A DNA stretch of 64,000 bases from CAWAYH01 sp963786195 (lineage in GTDB: Bacteria > Acidobacteriota > Vicinamibacteria > Vicinamibacterales > 2-12-FULL-66-21): assembly GCA_963786195.1 (NCBI GenBank), contig CAWAYH010000001.1:372001-436000 (forward strand), given 5' to 3'. The translations under genes and the position numbers were made by a program. Below are positions 49,273 to 58,129 of the stretch, piece by piece. Numbering within the stretch: the first letter of the stretch is position 1; every line of letters begins with the position of its first letter. The notes under the pieces are model-generated. The model was not told the DNA's origin. It saw only the letters and a program-made list of their open reading frames with translations, and searched no databases.

Positions 49273-50064
49273 ATGGAGCACCGGTTCATGTCCGGGACCC
49301 TGGAAACCATAGCCCAAGGCGACGGCAGCCGCGTGGTGGAGCCGCGCCGGTTCATCGCCCGCAAACCGGCGGCGTTCGCGGCCATCTGGGCCGCGCACGC
49401 GGGACCGGAGGCGCCAGTGCCTCCGGTCGATTTCGAGTCGCGGATGGTCGCGGCTGTCTTCGCCGGCGAGCGCCCGACGCCAGGCTTCGAGATCCTCATC
49501 ACCGGGAGCGCACCGGGCAGGCAGGGGCTCACGATCCTCGTGGACGAGCGGGTGCCCGATCCCGCCTCGCTCGCGGCGCAGATCATCGTCTCGCCCTTTC
49601 ACATCGCCACGCTGCCGCGCTTCGACGGCGAGATTCACTTCCGCAGCTCAAAAGATCACCTCGGCGCCATACACCCTGAGCCGCACGCGGCAGACTCTTC
49701 CACAGGATTGACCCCGCAGGCCGCAGCCGCGCTGGCCTATCTTGCCGGACCGTTTTCGGGGGCGCTGCTGCTGGCCGTCGAGCGAACCAGCCGCTTCGTG
49801 AGATTCCACGCGTGGCAGGCAGTGCTGGGGCTGGGCGGGCTGGGGCTGGTCGCCGGACTGTCGCTGGTGCTGGCCTTCCTCATGCTGATGGCGTCGCCAA
49901 CCGCGTTCTGGGTCATGCTCTGGCTGTCGGCGTTTGCGGCGGTCGCGTGGGTCGTGGTGTGGGGTGTCTGCCTCTTCCAGGCGTACAAGGGTCGTTCGTG
50001 GAAACTGCCGCTCGCCGGCGACTACGCCGAGCGGTACGCGATCGAATCCTCACCGAGAGCCTGA
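49273..50064 (+). CDS. PrcB-like domain fused to a Tic20/DUF4870-like membrane domain
   Basis: 263 residues. Residues about 20-125 resemble the PrcB C-terminal domain (FESRMVAAVFAGERPTPGFE, VSPFHIATLPRFDGEIHF). Residues about 145-255 resemble a Tic20/DUF4870-like module with three or four helices (GLTPQAAAALAYLAGPFSGA, SRFVRFHAWQAVLGLGGLGL, SWKLPLAGDYAERYA). The order puts a soluble domain ahead of a membrane domain without a signal peptide. The fusion is not one I recognise. It starts 42 bp after the VWFA gene on the same strand. ATG 49288 is an alternative start. Confidence 0.7.
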   Translation: MEHRFMSGTLETIAQGDGSRVVEPRRFIARKPAAFAAIWAAHAGPEAPVPPVDFESRMVAAVFAGERPTPGFEILITGSAPGRQGLTILVDERVPDPASLAAQIIVSPFHIATLPRFDGEIHFRSSKDHLGAIHPEPHAADSSTGLTPQAAAALAYLAGPFSGALLLAVERTSRFVRFHAWQAVLGLGGLGLVAGLSLVLAFLMLMASPTAFWVMLWLSAFAAVAWVVVWGVCLFQAYKGRSWKLPLAGDYAERYAIESSPRA

Positions 50065-50074
50065 GTCGACCGTT

Positions 50075-50599
50075 TCACCATCCCTCGCGCTGGCGCAGCG
50101 ACGAGACGTGCGCGGCGTGGTGCCGTCCGTGCCAGGCGTAAAGTTGCAGCATCCAGTCCAGCGTGCGGCCGCCGTGCTCAGGATGAGTGAGAGGCCGCGC
50201 GAAGTCACGCGCGCCCATCGACTCCATCAGAATCACCCAGCGTCGATGCAGCGCTTCGAGGAGCGTCAGCGAGACGTCGGGCGGCGTGCGCGCCGTGTCC
50301 GCAATCTTCGCCCACGCGGCTTCGTCGTAGGGCTTGATCGTCGGATTGTCTTCGGTCAGGGCCAGCTTGAACCGGCAATACGCGTTGAGGTGGCTGTCGG
50401 GGACGTGATGGAGGACCTCGCGGACGGTCCAACCACCCGGCCGATAGGGCGTGTCGAGCTGCCGATTGTCCAGGCCCGTGACGCCGGCACGCAGCAGCGC
50501 CGGCGCGTCCGCAATCTGGCGAATCCAGGCGGTCCGTTTGTCGGTGGTCGTGGCGGGGTCGACGACGAACTTGCCGACGGGATAGCGGAGATCATCCAT
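50075..50599 (-). CDS. DinB/YfiT-family protein (putative thiol transferase)
   Basis: 174 residues. LRYPVGKFVVDPATTTDKRT, the metal His pair region REVLHHVPDSHLNAYCRFKL, and QLYAWHGRHHAAHVSSLRQR give the three-His metal site of the DinB/YfiT four-helix bundle. Relatives include bacillithiol S-transferases. This bacterium's thiol is unknown. Lone gene, convergent with the previous one. Confidence 0.88.
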   Translation of the reverse strand: MDDLRYPVGKFVVDPATTTDKRTAWIRQIADAPALLRAGVTGLDNRQLDTPYRPGGWTVREVLHHVPDSHLNAYCRFKLALTEDNPTIKPYDEAAWAKIADTARTPPDVSLTLLEALHRRWVILMESMGARDFARPLTHPEHGGRTLDWMLQLYAWHGRHHAAHVSSLRQREGW

Positions 50600-50665
50600 C
50601 CGCGCATTCTACGCCGGCGTCTGGCATCGCAAAGAGCCGGTCGCCGATTGGACCGCCCTGCCTGC

Positions 50666-51124
50666 CTAGAATTTCGTGACTTTCTTGATGTCGATCGACC
50701 CGTTCGCGTGCTTGAACGTGTACATGTTGGTGTACAGGTCTTGCTTGGCTGCCGAGTGCATCGTGAACTCGACGATCTCACCCGGGTTCAACAGCTTCTT
50801 GTGCACGTAACGATCGTTCGACACGATATCGCGCTTGGTGTTGTACCAGAACTCCTCGACCTGCATGAGCGCGATCGAGCCCTTCGAAATGTTCTTCACT
50901 TTGAGCGTGGTCTGGATCTCGTTGCCGACTCGCCTGGACTTGCCCTGGATGACCTCTACATAGGCCTGACCCTTCACCGGCGGGACCCACTTGGCTGGAT
51001 CGGCGGGCGTCTGGGCGGGAGCGGCCGGTTTCGTCTGCGCCGGTTTCGTCTGCGGGGATGCGGGCGTTGCAATCAGCGCGCAGAACAAACACCCGGCGGC
51101 GGCTGCGAACGCGAAGCGTTTCAT
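50666..51124 (-). CDS. Secreted protein of unknown function
   Basis: 152 residues. Signal peptide MKRFAFAAAAGCLFCALIAT. A Lys/Pro/Ala linker (TKPAQTKPAAPAQTPADPAK) then a beta-sandwich-like domain (VIQGKSRRVGNEIQTTLKVK, NISKGSIALMQVEEFWYNTK, LLNPGEIVEFTMHSAAKQDL) resembling the FxLYD-type fold. Intact frame. No neighbour suggests a role. Confidence 0.75.
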   Translation of the reverse strand: MKRFAFAAAAGCLFCALIATPASPQTKPAQTKPAAPAQTPADPAKWVPPVKGQAYVEVIQGKSRRVGNEIQTTLKVKNISKGSIALMQVEEFWYNTKRDIVSNDRYVHKKLLNPGEIVEFTMHSAAKQDLYTNMYTFKHANGSIDIKKVTKF

Positions 51125-51257
51125 GGCAAGCCTCCCGGCTTTAGAGCTCAGCTTACGGGGAACAGCGTCTTCCGAAGCTTCCTACGACAGCCGGGCTCGG
51201 AGTGCTGACAGTCCCGGCTGAGAGCCAGAGTATAGCCGAGGGCCGGCGCTCTGCGAT

Positions 51258-51716
51258 TTACATCTCCCCGTTCCAGTCTTCCGGCTCGGGGTTTGACGCT
51301 CGGAAGATCTCGAGGTGCCACTTGCCGCCGCCCCAGGGCTCGATGACCTCGGCGGCGACGACGTCCACGAGGATTTCGGCGAACGTGCGGCCTTCCGGAT
51401 CCCCCTCGAGGTGATAGGCGGCCTCGTCCCACGCGAAGCTCGGGTACAGCACCATCGTCAGGAACAGATCGTACCCGTCGTCGACGACGATGAGCTGACC
51501 GCATGGGCGCTTCAGCGTCGAGTGGTAGATCAGGTACTTCTCGGCGCTGTGCGCGCGGATGTATCGCTTGAGCGCGAATTCGCGCGCGACGATTTCTTCG
51601 ACGGCGATCTTCTTGTCCCAGCAGTCACGGCAATAGCGTTCCTCGCCCCGCGGCTCGGACACGTCCTTCGCGCCGCACAGGGCGCACCGTGACTGCGTGA
51701 GGGCTTTGCGGGACAT
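51258..51716 (-). CDS. Zinc-ribbon protein of unknown function
   Basis: 152 residues. The N-terminus carries two CxxC pairs (SRCALCGAKDVSEP, RYCRDCWDKK), a typical treble-clef or rubredoxin-like zinc ribbon. The rest is a compact alpha/beta domain (YLIYHSTLKRPCGQLIVVDD, GYDLFLTMVLYPSFAWDEAA, FAEILVDVVAAEVIEPWGGG). I do not know the family. It lies 15 bp downstream of glucan phosphorylase on the same strand, so probably co-transcribed. Confidence 0.7.
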   Translation of the reverse strand: MSRKALTQSRCALCGAKDVSEPRGEERYCRDCWDKKIAVEEIVAREFALKRYIRAHSAEKYLIYHSTLKRPCGQLIVVDDGYDLFLTMVLYPSFAWDEAAYHLEGDPEGRTFAEILVDVVAAEVIEPWGGGKWHLEIFRASNPEPEDWNGEM

Positions 51717-51731
51717 CGATCGATTGTACTA

Positions 51732-53882
51732 CTACGGTAGCTTGACCGCTTCGTGCATCGCCCGCGTGTACATCTCTTCCGCGTACTCCTTGACCATGCG
51801 GCGCGCGCAGAATCGCGGCGACACGGTCACGATCGCCTGGCGGACCGTGGCCAGCCAGCGTCGCGGGATTCCCTGCGCGTCGCGATCGTAGAACGTCGGC
51901 ACGACGTCGCGCTCGAGCAGCTCGTACAGCGCGTCCGCGTCTGCGGCGTCGATCGCTTCGGGGTCGGTTCCCTGCGGGCGTCCCTCGATCAGCCAGCCGT
52001 TGGCGCCGGTGAAGCCTTCCGCCCACCAGCCGTCGCCGATGCTCAGGTGCGGAACACCGTTGATCGACGCCTTCATCCCGCTGGTGCCCGACGCCTCCAG
52101 CGGCTTGCGCGGATTGTTGAGCCAGACATCGCAGCCCTGCACCAGGAAATGCGCCACGTGCAGATCGTAGTCGTCCACGAACGCAATGCGCCCGCCGAAC
52201 ATGGGATCGATCGCACGGCGATACACCTGCTGCAGCAGGTGCTTGCCGGTCTCGTCGGCCGGATGGGCCTTGCCGGCGAACACGATCTGCACCGGCCTGC
52301 GGGCGGCGGTCAGGATGGCGACCAGCCGTTCGGGGTTGCGGAAGATGAGCTCGGAGCGCTTGTAGCCCGTGAACCGCCGCGCAAATCCCAGCGTCAGCGC
52401 GTTGGGATCGAGCAGGGTCCCCGAGGCGACGACGCGCGCCGCGCTGACGTGCTCTTCTTTCCAGCGCTGACGCGCGCGCTCGCGGATGAACGCGAAGAGA
52501 TACGTCCGGAGCGCCTGCCGCGCCTCCCAGAGCTTCTCGTCGGGGATGCTCATGACCGCTTCCCACAGGGCCGCCTCGTCGTGCCGCTCGCGCCAGCCTG
52601 AGGGGAGCCAGGCGTCGAAGAGCGCCGTCATCTCCGCGGACAGCCACGTGGGCAGGTGAATGCCGTTGGTGATCGCACGGACCGGCCGCTGCTCGCTGGG
52701 AACGCCCGGCCAGATCGGTCCCCACATCTCGCGCGTGACCTGGCCGTGCAGCTGGCTGACGCCGTTGACGAAGTTCGACGTGCGCAGCGCCAGCGCCGTC
52801 ATGTTGAAGAGCGGTCCGCTGCCGTTGTCGTAGTGTCCCAGCGCCAGAAAGGCGTCGCGATAGCTGCCGAGCGTGCCCCAGGCGCCCGAGAGGTGCGTTT
52901 CGACCAGGTTGAACGGAAACGCATCGTGGCCGGCGGGGACGGGCGTGTGCGTCGTGAAGATCGTCGTGCGGCGGACGTCCTCGAGCGCCGACTCGAAGCT
53001 GTCACCCGTCTCGATGAGTTCGCGGATGCGCTGCAGGACCACGAACGCCGCGTGCCCTTCGTTGAGGTGCCAGGCCACAGGGCGGTGGCCCATTGCTTTC
53101 AGCGCGCGCACGCCGCCGATGCCCAGGACGATCTCCTGCTGCACCCGCATCTCGCGGTCGCCGCCGTAGAGACGCGCGGTCAGCTCGCGATCCCAGGGCG
53201 CGTTCTCCTCGAGATCGGTATCGAGCATGTAGAGCTTCACGCGCCCGAGCAAGACCTCCCAGATCGAGACGAGGACGCTCCGGTTGCCGAGCGGGACGGC
53301 GATGACGCAGGGCTGCCCGTCGCTGGTGACCGCGCGCTCGATCGGCGCATCCGTCCAGTTCAGGCGCTCGTAGATTTCCTGCTGCCACCCTTCGGGCGAC
53401 ACCGTCTGGTGAAAGTAGCCCTGCGGGTACATGAAGCCGATGCCGATGAGCGGAATGCCCAGGTCGCTGGCTTCCTTGCAGTGATCGCCCGCGAGCACGC
53501 CCAGGCCGCCGGCGTAGATCGGCAGCGATTGATGCAGCGCGAACTCCGCGGAGAAGTAGGCGATCGGGCCATGCGGGTGCGGGTGTCGGCGCTGCCACCA
53601 CGTGTCGTGCGCGCTGCGGGCGCGATCGAGCGCCTCGAGCGCGGCGTCGTACACCTTCAGGAATCCCGGGTCGCCCGCGGCCCTGGCGAGCAGGTCCGGC
53701 GACACCAGCCGCAGCATGAGCACCGGGTTGTGCGCGGTCTGACGCCAGAGCGGGTAATCCACCTTGCGGAAGACCTCGCGGGCCTGGGTGTTCCACGTCC
53801 ACCACAAATCACCCGCGAGCTCGGGCAGGCGGCGAAGACGATCGGGCAGTGCGGGAGGCTGTGCGTTGGTCACGATATCCAA
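51732..53882 (-). CDS. glgP: Alpha-glucan phosphorylase (short, GT35 type)
   Basis: 716 residues. N-terminal LPDRLRRLPELAGDLWWTWN and LRLVSPDLLARA mark the 'AGP/short' group. ACE: IAYFSAEFALHQSLPIYAGG, LGVLAGDHCKEASDLGIPL, HLNEGHAAFVVLQRI and VHTRVPAGHD-like region. The PLP lysine is in EASGTSGMKASINGVPHLS (about residue 602) with GDGWWAEGFTGANGW after it. It releases glucose-1-phosphate from glycogen or maltodextrin. Intact, about 700-850 residues being normal for this group. Confidence 0.95.
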   Translation of the reverse strand: MDIVTNAQPPALPDRLRRLPELAGDLWWTWNTQAREVFRKVDYPLWRQTAHNPVLMLRLVSPDLLARAAGDPGFLKVYDAALEALDRARSAHDTWWQRRHPHPHGPIAYFSAEFALHQSLPIYAGGLGVLAGDHCKEASDLGIPLIGIGFMYPQGYFHQTVSPEGWQQEIYERLNWTDAPIERAVTSDGQPCVIAVPLGNRSVLVSIWEVLLGRVKLYMLDTDLEENAPWDRELTARLYGGDREMRVQQEIVLGIGGVRALKAMGHRPVAWHLNEGHAAFVVLQRIRELIETGDSFESALEDVRRTTIFTTHTPVPAGHDAFPFNLVETHLSGAWGTLGSYRDAFLALGHYDNGSGPLFNMTALALRTSNFVNGVSQLHGQVTREMWGPIWPGVPSEQRPVRAITNGIHLPTWLSAEMTALFDAWLPSGWRERHDEAALWEAVMSIPDEKLWEARQALRTYLFAFIRERARQRWKEEHVSAARVVASGTLLDPNALTLGFARRFTGYKRSELIFRNPERLVAILTAARRPVQIVFAGKAHPADETGKHLLQQVYRRAIDPMFGGRIAFVDDYDLHVAHFLVQGCDVWLNNPRKPLEASGTSGMKASINGVPHLSIGDGWWAEGFTGANGWLIEGRPQGTDPEAIDAADADALYELLERDVVPTFYDRDAQGIPRRWLATVRQAIVTVSPRFCARRMVKEYAEEMYTRAMHEAVKLP

Positions 53883-53900
53883 AGTGTCCTTGTGAGCTGT

Positions 53901-54860
53901 TTAGGTTGCGCCCACGAGCTGGGCGAACTTCGCCAGGTCGATGTTTCCACCCGACACGACGGCGACGACCTTGCGGTGGCCGCGCTCGACGATCGCGGGC
54001 GACAATGCCGCGGCGACCGCACACGCGGCCGCGCCTTCGGCGATGACGTGGTTGCGCTCCGCCACGATTCTCATGGCGCTGGCCGCCTCGTCCAATGTGA
54101 CGACCAGCGATTCGGCCACCCAGGCCTTCAGCAGCGGCCACATGCCGGCGATGACGGACTTGCCTCCGGCCCCGTCGACGAAGGAGGCGCGCCACCCGTC
54201 GAAATAGGTGGCCTTGCCTGCCTTGAACGACGCCGCAAGCGGCGCCGCCGTCTCCGGTTCCGCCGCGTAGACCTTCGCCGTCGTCCGCGCGTGAATGGCG
54301 CACGCGATGCCGGACAGCAGCCCGCCGCCGCCGAGCGGCGCGATGACGGCGTCGACGTCCGGCAGATCCTCCAGGATCTCGAGGCCGATGGTGCCGTTCC
54401 CGCTGATGAACCGGTCGTCGTCGAAGGGATGCACGAAGTGGCCCTGCATGCGATCGGATCCGTGCTGTTCGACCGTGCGCCAGCACTCTTCGTAGGTCGC
54501 CGGCACGATGGTCGCACCGAGCCGCTCGATCGCGCGCAGCTTGGTTTCGGGCGCCGTGTCCATCACCATGACGCTGCACTTCACGCCCGCCAGCCGCGCG
54601 GCGAGCGCCACGCCCTGCGCGGCGTTGCCGGCGCTCACGGTCCAGACGCCGCGGGCGAGCTGGTCCGGCGTGAGATGGCTCACCGCGTTGTACGCGCCCC
54701 GAATCTTGAAGGAGCCAATCGGCTGCAGCGTTTCGAGCTTGAGGAAGATCTCGGGCTGCTGTGCGTCCGTTGGCAAACGGACGAGCGGTGTCCGCACCGC
54801 GGCCTCGTAGACCCGGGTGGCTGCGTCGTGAATCGTGTCCAGCGAAATATTCCTGGTCAA
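53901..54860 (-). CDS. ilvA: Threonine ammonia-lyase (PLP-dependent, TdcB-like)
   Basis: 319 residues from a TTG start at 54860. No ATG/GTG lies nearby, and a longer frame would collide with the divergent creatininase gene. PLP lysine in LQPIGSFKIRGAYNAV, SAGNAAQGVALAARLAG, the phosphate loop APLGGGGLLSGIACAI and the C-terminal VVAVVSGGNIDLAKF. It lacks the regulatory ACT domain, so it is the short degradative form. Converts threonine (or serine) to 2-oxobutyrate (or pyruvate). Serine racemase or similar is the alternative. Confidence 0.88.
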   Translation of the reverse strand: MTRNISLDTIHDAATRVYEAAVRTPLVRLPTDAQQPEIFLKLETLQPIGSFKIRGAYNAVSHLTPDQLARGVWTVSAGNAAQGVALAARLAGVKCSVMVMDTAPETKLRAIERLGATIVPATYEECWRTVEQHGSDRMQGHFVHPFDDDRFISGNGTIGLEILEDLPDVDAVIAPLGGGGLLSGIACAIHARTTAKVYAAEPETAAPLAASFKAGKATYFDGWRASFVDGAGGKSVIAGMWPLLKAWVAESLVVTLDEAASAMRIVAERNHVIAEGAAACAVAAALSPAIVERGHRKVVAVVSGGNIDLAKFAQLVGAT

Positions 54861-54912
54861 GAGGTCAGATCCTATCAAATCAGCTACACTACCGCAGCCG
54901 GAGCGACACCGC

Positions 54913-55728
54913 ATGCGCATGGTCACCGCCCTGACGTGCACGCTGGTCTGCGCGAGCGCGGCGTTCGCGCAGACGCCCTCCACGCGTGAGCTCGAACGCA
55001 TCAACTGGATGGAGTTCCGCGAGGTCGTTCCGAAGACGATCGACACGGTGCTCGTGCCGCTGGGCACGCTGGAACCGCACGGCGTGACGGCCAACGGCGC
55101 CGACATCATCGCGCCGGTCGCGATTGCGAGAACGATCGCGGCCCGCGTCAACGCCCTCATCGCGCCGGTCGTGCCCTACGGCATCACAGGTTCGCTGGAT
55201 GCGTACCCCGGCGCGTTCACCATCCCGGAAGACGTGTATCGCCCGTACATCAAGGCCGTTCTGCTGGGCCTCGCGAAGAATCATTTCCGCAACATTATCC
55301 TGATCAACGGCCACGGCGGACCTCAAACTGCGGTGCTCAACTCGCTCGGCGTCGAAGTAGGGCGCGAGACCGGGGTGCGCACGCTCGTCATCAACTGGTG
55401 GACGTACTGTTCGGACGTGACGCTGGACGTGTTCGGCGAGGACGGCGGCCACGCCGGCGAGAACGAGAACGCGTTCATGCTCGCCATCGATCCGGCGCTC
55501 GTGCACAAGGGACGCTACACGGGACCGGAGATGACGACCGCGAATCCCCCGGCGGGCGCCTGGAGCGCGTATCCCAGCCCGTCGAGCATCGGCCTGTATA
55601 AAGAAGGACAGGGATTCCCGAAGTTCGATCCCGTGAAAGCGAAGCGCTATTTCGAGCGGGTCAACGACAAGGTCGGGAAGCTCGTGGAAGACACCATACG
55701 CAAGTGGAACATGATCGATGGGAAATAG
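54913..55728 (+). CDS. Exported creatininase-family amidohydrolase
   Basis: 271 residues. Signal peptide MVTALTCTLVCASAAFAQ. The metal site shows VPLGTLEPHGVTANGADIIA, IILINGHGGPQTAV and GGHAGENENAFMLA. This is the creatininase/FAPy-deformylase fold, which hydrolyses cyclic or linear amides. Export is uncommon for this family, and the substrate is unknown. The start ATG 54913 lies beyond a TACACT-like -10. Followed after 27 bp by the asparaginase gene. Confidence 0.88.
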   Translation: MRMVTALTCTLVCASAAFAQTPSTRELERINWMEFREVVPKTIDTVLVPLGTLEPHGVTANGADIIAPVAIARTIAARVNALIAPVVPYGITGSLDAYPGAFTIPEDVYRPYIKAVLLGLAKNHFRNIILINGHGGPQTAVLNSLGVEVGRETGVRTLVINWWTYCSDVTLDVFGEDGGHAGENENAFMLAIDPALVHKGRYTGPEMTTANPPAGAWSAYPSPSSIGLYKEGQGFPKFDPVKAKRYFERVNDKVGKLVEDTIRKWNMIDGK

Positions 55729-55748
55729 CTCTCAGCTGACAGCTGAGG
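55727..55748. repeat. 'cagctga' repeat between creatininase and asparaginase
   Basis: AGCTCTCAGCTGACAGCTGAGG is palindromic around TCAGCTGACAGCTGA. It shares its word with 34976-35010 and runs into the GGAGG ribosome site of the next gene. Confidence 0.65.
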
Positions 55749-55755
55749 AGGATTC

Positions 55756-56886
55756 ATGGTACGCAAGCTGAATCGACGCGAATTCGTTGTCACCGGCGCG
55801 GCCGCGGGCCTGGCCGCGGCCACACACTCCCGCACGTCAGCGCAGGCGCCCACGATGATGACCAAGAGCAGCGTCAAGCCCGTCGTGGTGTCGTCCGCGA
55901 ACGGAAACCGCTTCAAGAACGGCGGTTCGAAGACGGGCGTCGAGATCGCCTTCGGCATGATCACGGACGGCAAGGACGTCCTCGACGCCCTCATCGCCGG
56001 CGTCAATCTCTGCGAGCTCGATCCCGAGGACACCAGCGTCGGCTACGGCGGGCTGCCCAACGCGGAAGGCGTCGTGCAGCTCGACGCGTCCTGCATGCAC
56101 GGGCCGCTGAAGCGCGCGGGCGCCGTCGCCTGCATCGAAGGCGTCCGGACGCCGTCGCTCGTCGCGCAGAAGGTGATGAACGAGACGGACCATCACCTGC
56201 TCGTCGGCAAGGACGCGCAGAAGTTCGCGAAGAGCCTGGGGTTCAAGATCGAGGAGGATCTCAACACCGAGACGTCGCGGGCGCGCTGGGTCGAGTGGCG
56301 GCGTCGCACCGATCCGCTGCACTACCTGGATCCCATCAAGCGGGAAGCGGCGTTCCGCCAGGTCGAACGCGACATGATTGCGGAAGGGCTCATCGATCCG
56401 AACCATTTCTACGGAACCATCAACTGCAACGGCATCAACGCCAAAGGTGAGATCTGCGGCGTGACGACGACCAGCGGCCTGGCCTGGAAGATTCCCGGCC
56501 GCGTCGGCGACTCGCCGATCCTCGGGGCCGGCCTCTACGTGGACGGCGACGTCGGCGCCGCCGGTTCCACCGGCCGCGGCGAGGCCAATCTCTACAACCT
56601 TTGCTCCTATCTCATCGTCGAAGAGATGCGCCGGGGGAAGCATCCCAAGGATGCCGGGCTCGAGGCGCTGCGGCGCATCAAGGCCAACACGATTGAAAAG
56701 CGGCTGCTCAACGCCCGTGGTGAACCGAACTTCAACATCAATTTCTATATCCTCAACAAGAAGGGGGAGTACGCCGGCGTCGCGATGTATTCGCCGTCGC
56801 CCCGCGGCCAGCAGTTCGCCGTGTGTGACGAGAAGGGCGCCCGGCTCGAGTCGAGCGAGCCGCTCCTTCAGGGCAATACCGACTGA
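55756..56886 (+). CDS. Tat-exported N4-(beta-N-acetylglucosaminyl)-L-asparaginase
   Basis: 376 residues. Twin-arginine signal LNRREFVVTGAAAGLAA. Then the Ntn-hydrolase fold with the catalytic threonine (about residue 237) in CGVTTTSGLAWKIPGRVGDS, followed by PILGAGLYVDGDVGAAGST and GRGEANLYN. It would cleave itself, then hydrolyse the GlcNAc-Asn link of glycopeptides. GAGGAGG ahead of ATG 55756 is a strong ribosome site. It is the clearest Tat substrate in the window and matches the tatAC genes at 11-12 kb. Confidence 0.93.
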   Translation: MVRKLNRREFVVTGAAAGLAAATHSRTSAQAPTMMTKSSVKPVVVSSANGNRFKNGGSKTGVEIAFGMITDGKDVLDALIAGVNLCELDPEDTSVGYGGLPNAEGVVQLDASCMHGPLKRAGAVACIEGVRTPSLVAQKVMNETDHHLLVGKDAQKFAKSLGFKIEEDLNTETSRARWVEWRRRTDPLHYLDPIKREAAFRQVERDMIAEGLIDPNHFYGTINCNGINAKGEICGVTTTSGLAWKIPGRVGDSPILGAGLYVDGDVGAAGSTGRGEANLYNLCSYLIVEEMRRGKHPKDAGLEALRRIKANTIEKRLLNARGEPNFNINFYILNKKGEYAGVAMYSPSPRGQQFAVCDEKGARLESSEPLLQGNTD

Positions 56887-56923
56887 TCGGGTCGCACGCC
56901 CGGTCTGGATCGCCGCGCACGTC

Positions 56924-58129
56924 GTGCTCGCGGTCCTGCTGCTGGCGCACGGCAGCGAGGGCACGTTCGCCCAGTCGACGCCTCGACTGCCGCCACTGCT
57001 CGACCTTTACGAGCGCGGCGAGTACGGCGCGGCGCTGACTCCCCTTGGCCCGTGGCCGAACTCCGAGCGGTTGCTCGAACGGTTGCGGGATGATGCCCCG
57101 CGGTGGATCGAGGCCACGGGTCCCGACGCCGCTCCCCGCCGACGGCTGATTGCCGCATCGTTCGCCCTCGAAGCCGCCCATCGCGGTCTGGCCAACTGGG
57201 ATGATGCCCGCCACCTCGTGGAATGGGGCTGTCAGCTGCTGCGCGTCGGGCCGCCGCAGCCCGCCGAACGAACCTGGCAGCTGGCGTCGGTCGCGTTGAT
57301 CCAGGGCGCAAGCGACGTCATCTTTCTGACGGGTCTTCCCAGGAACGCGAGGGATCCTCACCCGTCGCGCGGGACGGCCATCGACCATCTGACGCACGCG
57401 GAGCTCCGCTTTCCAGACGAGGCTCGCCTTCGGCTGGCTCGCGCGGTCGTTCAGGAATTCCGGAGCTGGGGACAGGACTCGAAGAACCCGCGACTGGCTC
57501 GAGGCGGGACTCCGACGCTCGACATGGGTGGCGGCGGGAATCTCGATCGGATGCAATTCCTGGTCAGTGACGTTCCGGACATCCGGTTCGATCGCGAGAC
57601 GGCACAGGCCATCGCCACCAGTCGCCTCCGCGGCGTCGGCGGCGTCCGGGATCTGGTTGCAGCGCGGAAGAGCCTTCAGCTCTGGAATCTCATCGACCTG
57701 TTCGAGCCTTTCCTGGCGGACGAGACGACCCGTGCAGACGCGCACGTCCGCCTGGGACACACCTACCTGCGTCTCGCACAGCCCGATAAGGCGCAGGCAC
57801 ATTTCCAACAGGTCACCGCGATCACGACCGATCCTTTCCTCATCTACCTCACGCGGTTCTTTGCGGGACGGATCCACGAGGCAGCCGGAGATCGCGCCGC
57901 TGCGATCGCGGCGTATCGCGAGGCGCTCCAGTCGGTACCCCGAGCCGAATCCGCCGCGCTGGCTCTCGGGAGGCTCCTCTTCACCGGCGATGAGCGCGAC
58001 GAAGCCTTTGACGTCGTCGCGGCCTCGTTGTCACAAGGGCCGGTTCAGGATCCGTGGCGGCAGTATCCGTCGGGCGGTTTCCATCTCTGGCCGACGTTGA
58101 TCGCGCGCCTTCGCCAGGAGCTTCGGTGA
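56924..58129 (+). CDS. Repeat-helical secreted protein (TPR-like)
   Basis: About 401 residues. A hydrophobic start (VWIAAHVVLAVLLLAHGSEG, ending FAQ) then helical pairs (LLDLYERGEYGAALTPLGPW, ADAHVRLGHTYLRLAQPDKA, QAHFQQVTAITTDP, IAAYREALQSVPRAESAALA), the last two like TPR units. The only in-frame start is GTG 56924, which leaves the positively charged RVARPV upstream, so the true start may be closer to 56880 with an unusual codon. Its stop overlaps the next gene's GTG (GTGA). Confidence 0.7.
   Translation: MLAVLLLAHGSEGTFAQSTPRLPPLLDLYERGEYGAALTPLGPWPNSERLLERLRDDAPRWIEATGPDAAPRRRLIAASFALEAAHRGLANWDDARHLVEWGCQLLRVGPPQPAERTWQLASVALIQGASDVIFLTGLPRNARDPHPSRGTAIDHLTHAELRFPDEARLRLARAVVQEFRSWGQDSKNPRLARGGTPTLDMGGGGNLDRMQFLVSDVPDIRFDRETAQAIATSRLRGVGGVRDLVAARKSLQLWNLIDLFEPFLADETTRADAHVRLGHTYLRLAQPDKAQAHFQQVTAITTDPFLIYLTRFFAGRIHEAAGDRAAAIAAYREALQSVPRAESAALALGRLLFTGDERDEAFDVVAASLSQGPVQDPWRQYPSGGFHLWPTLIARLRQELR

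Noticed and set aside
53901..55160. Longer threonine dehydratase starting near 55160
   Set aside because: The added 100 residues are antisense to the signal peptide and metal site of the creatininase gene; a TTG at 54860 fits better.
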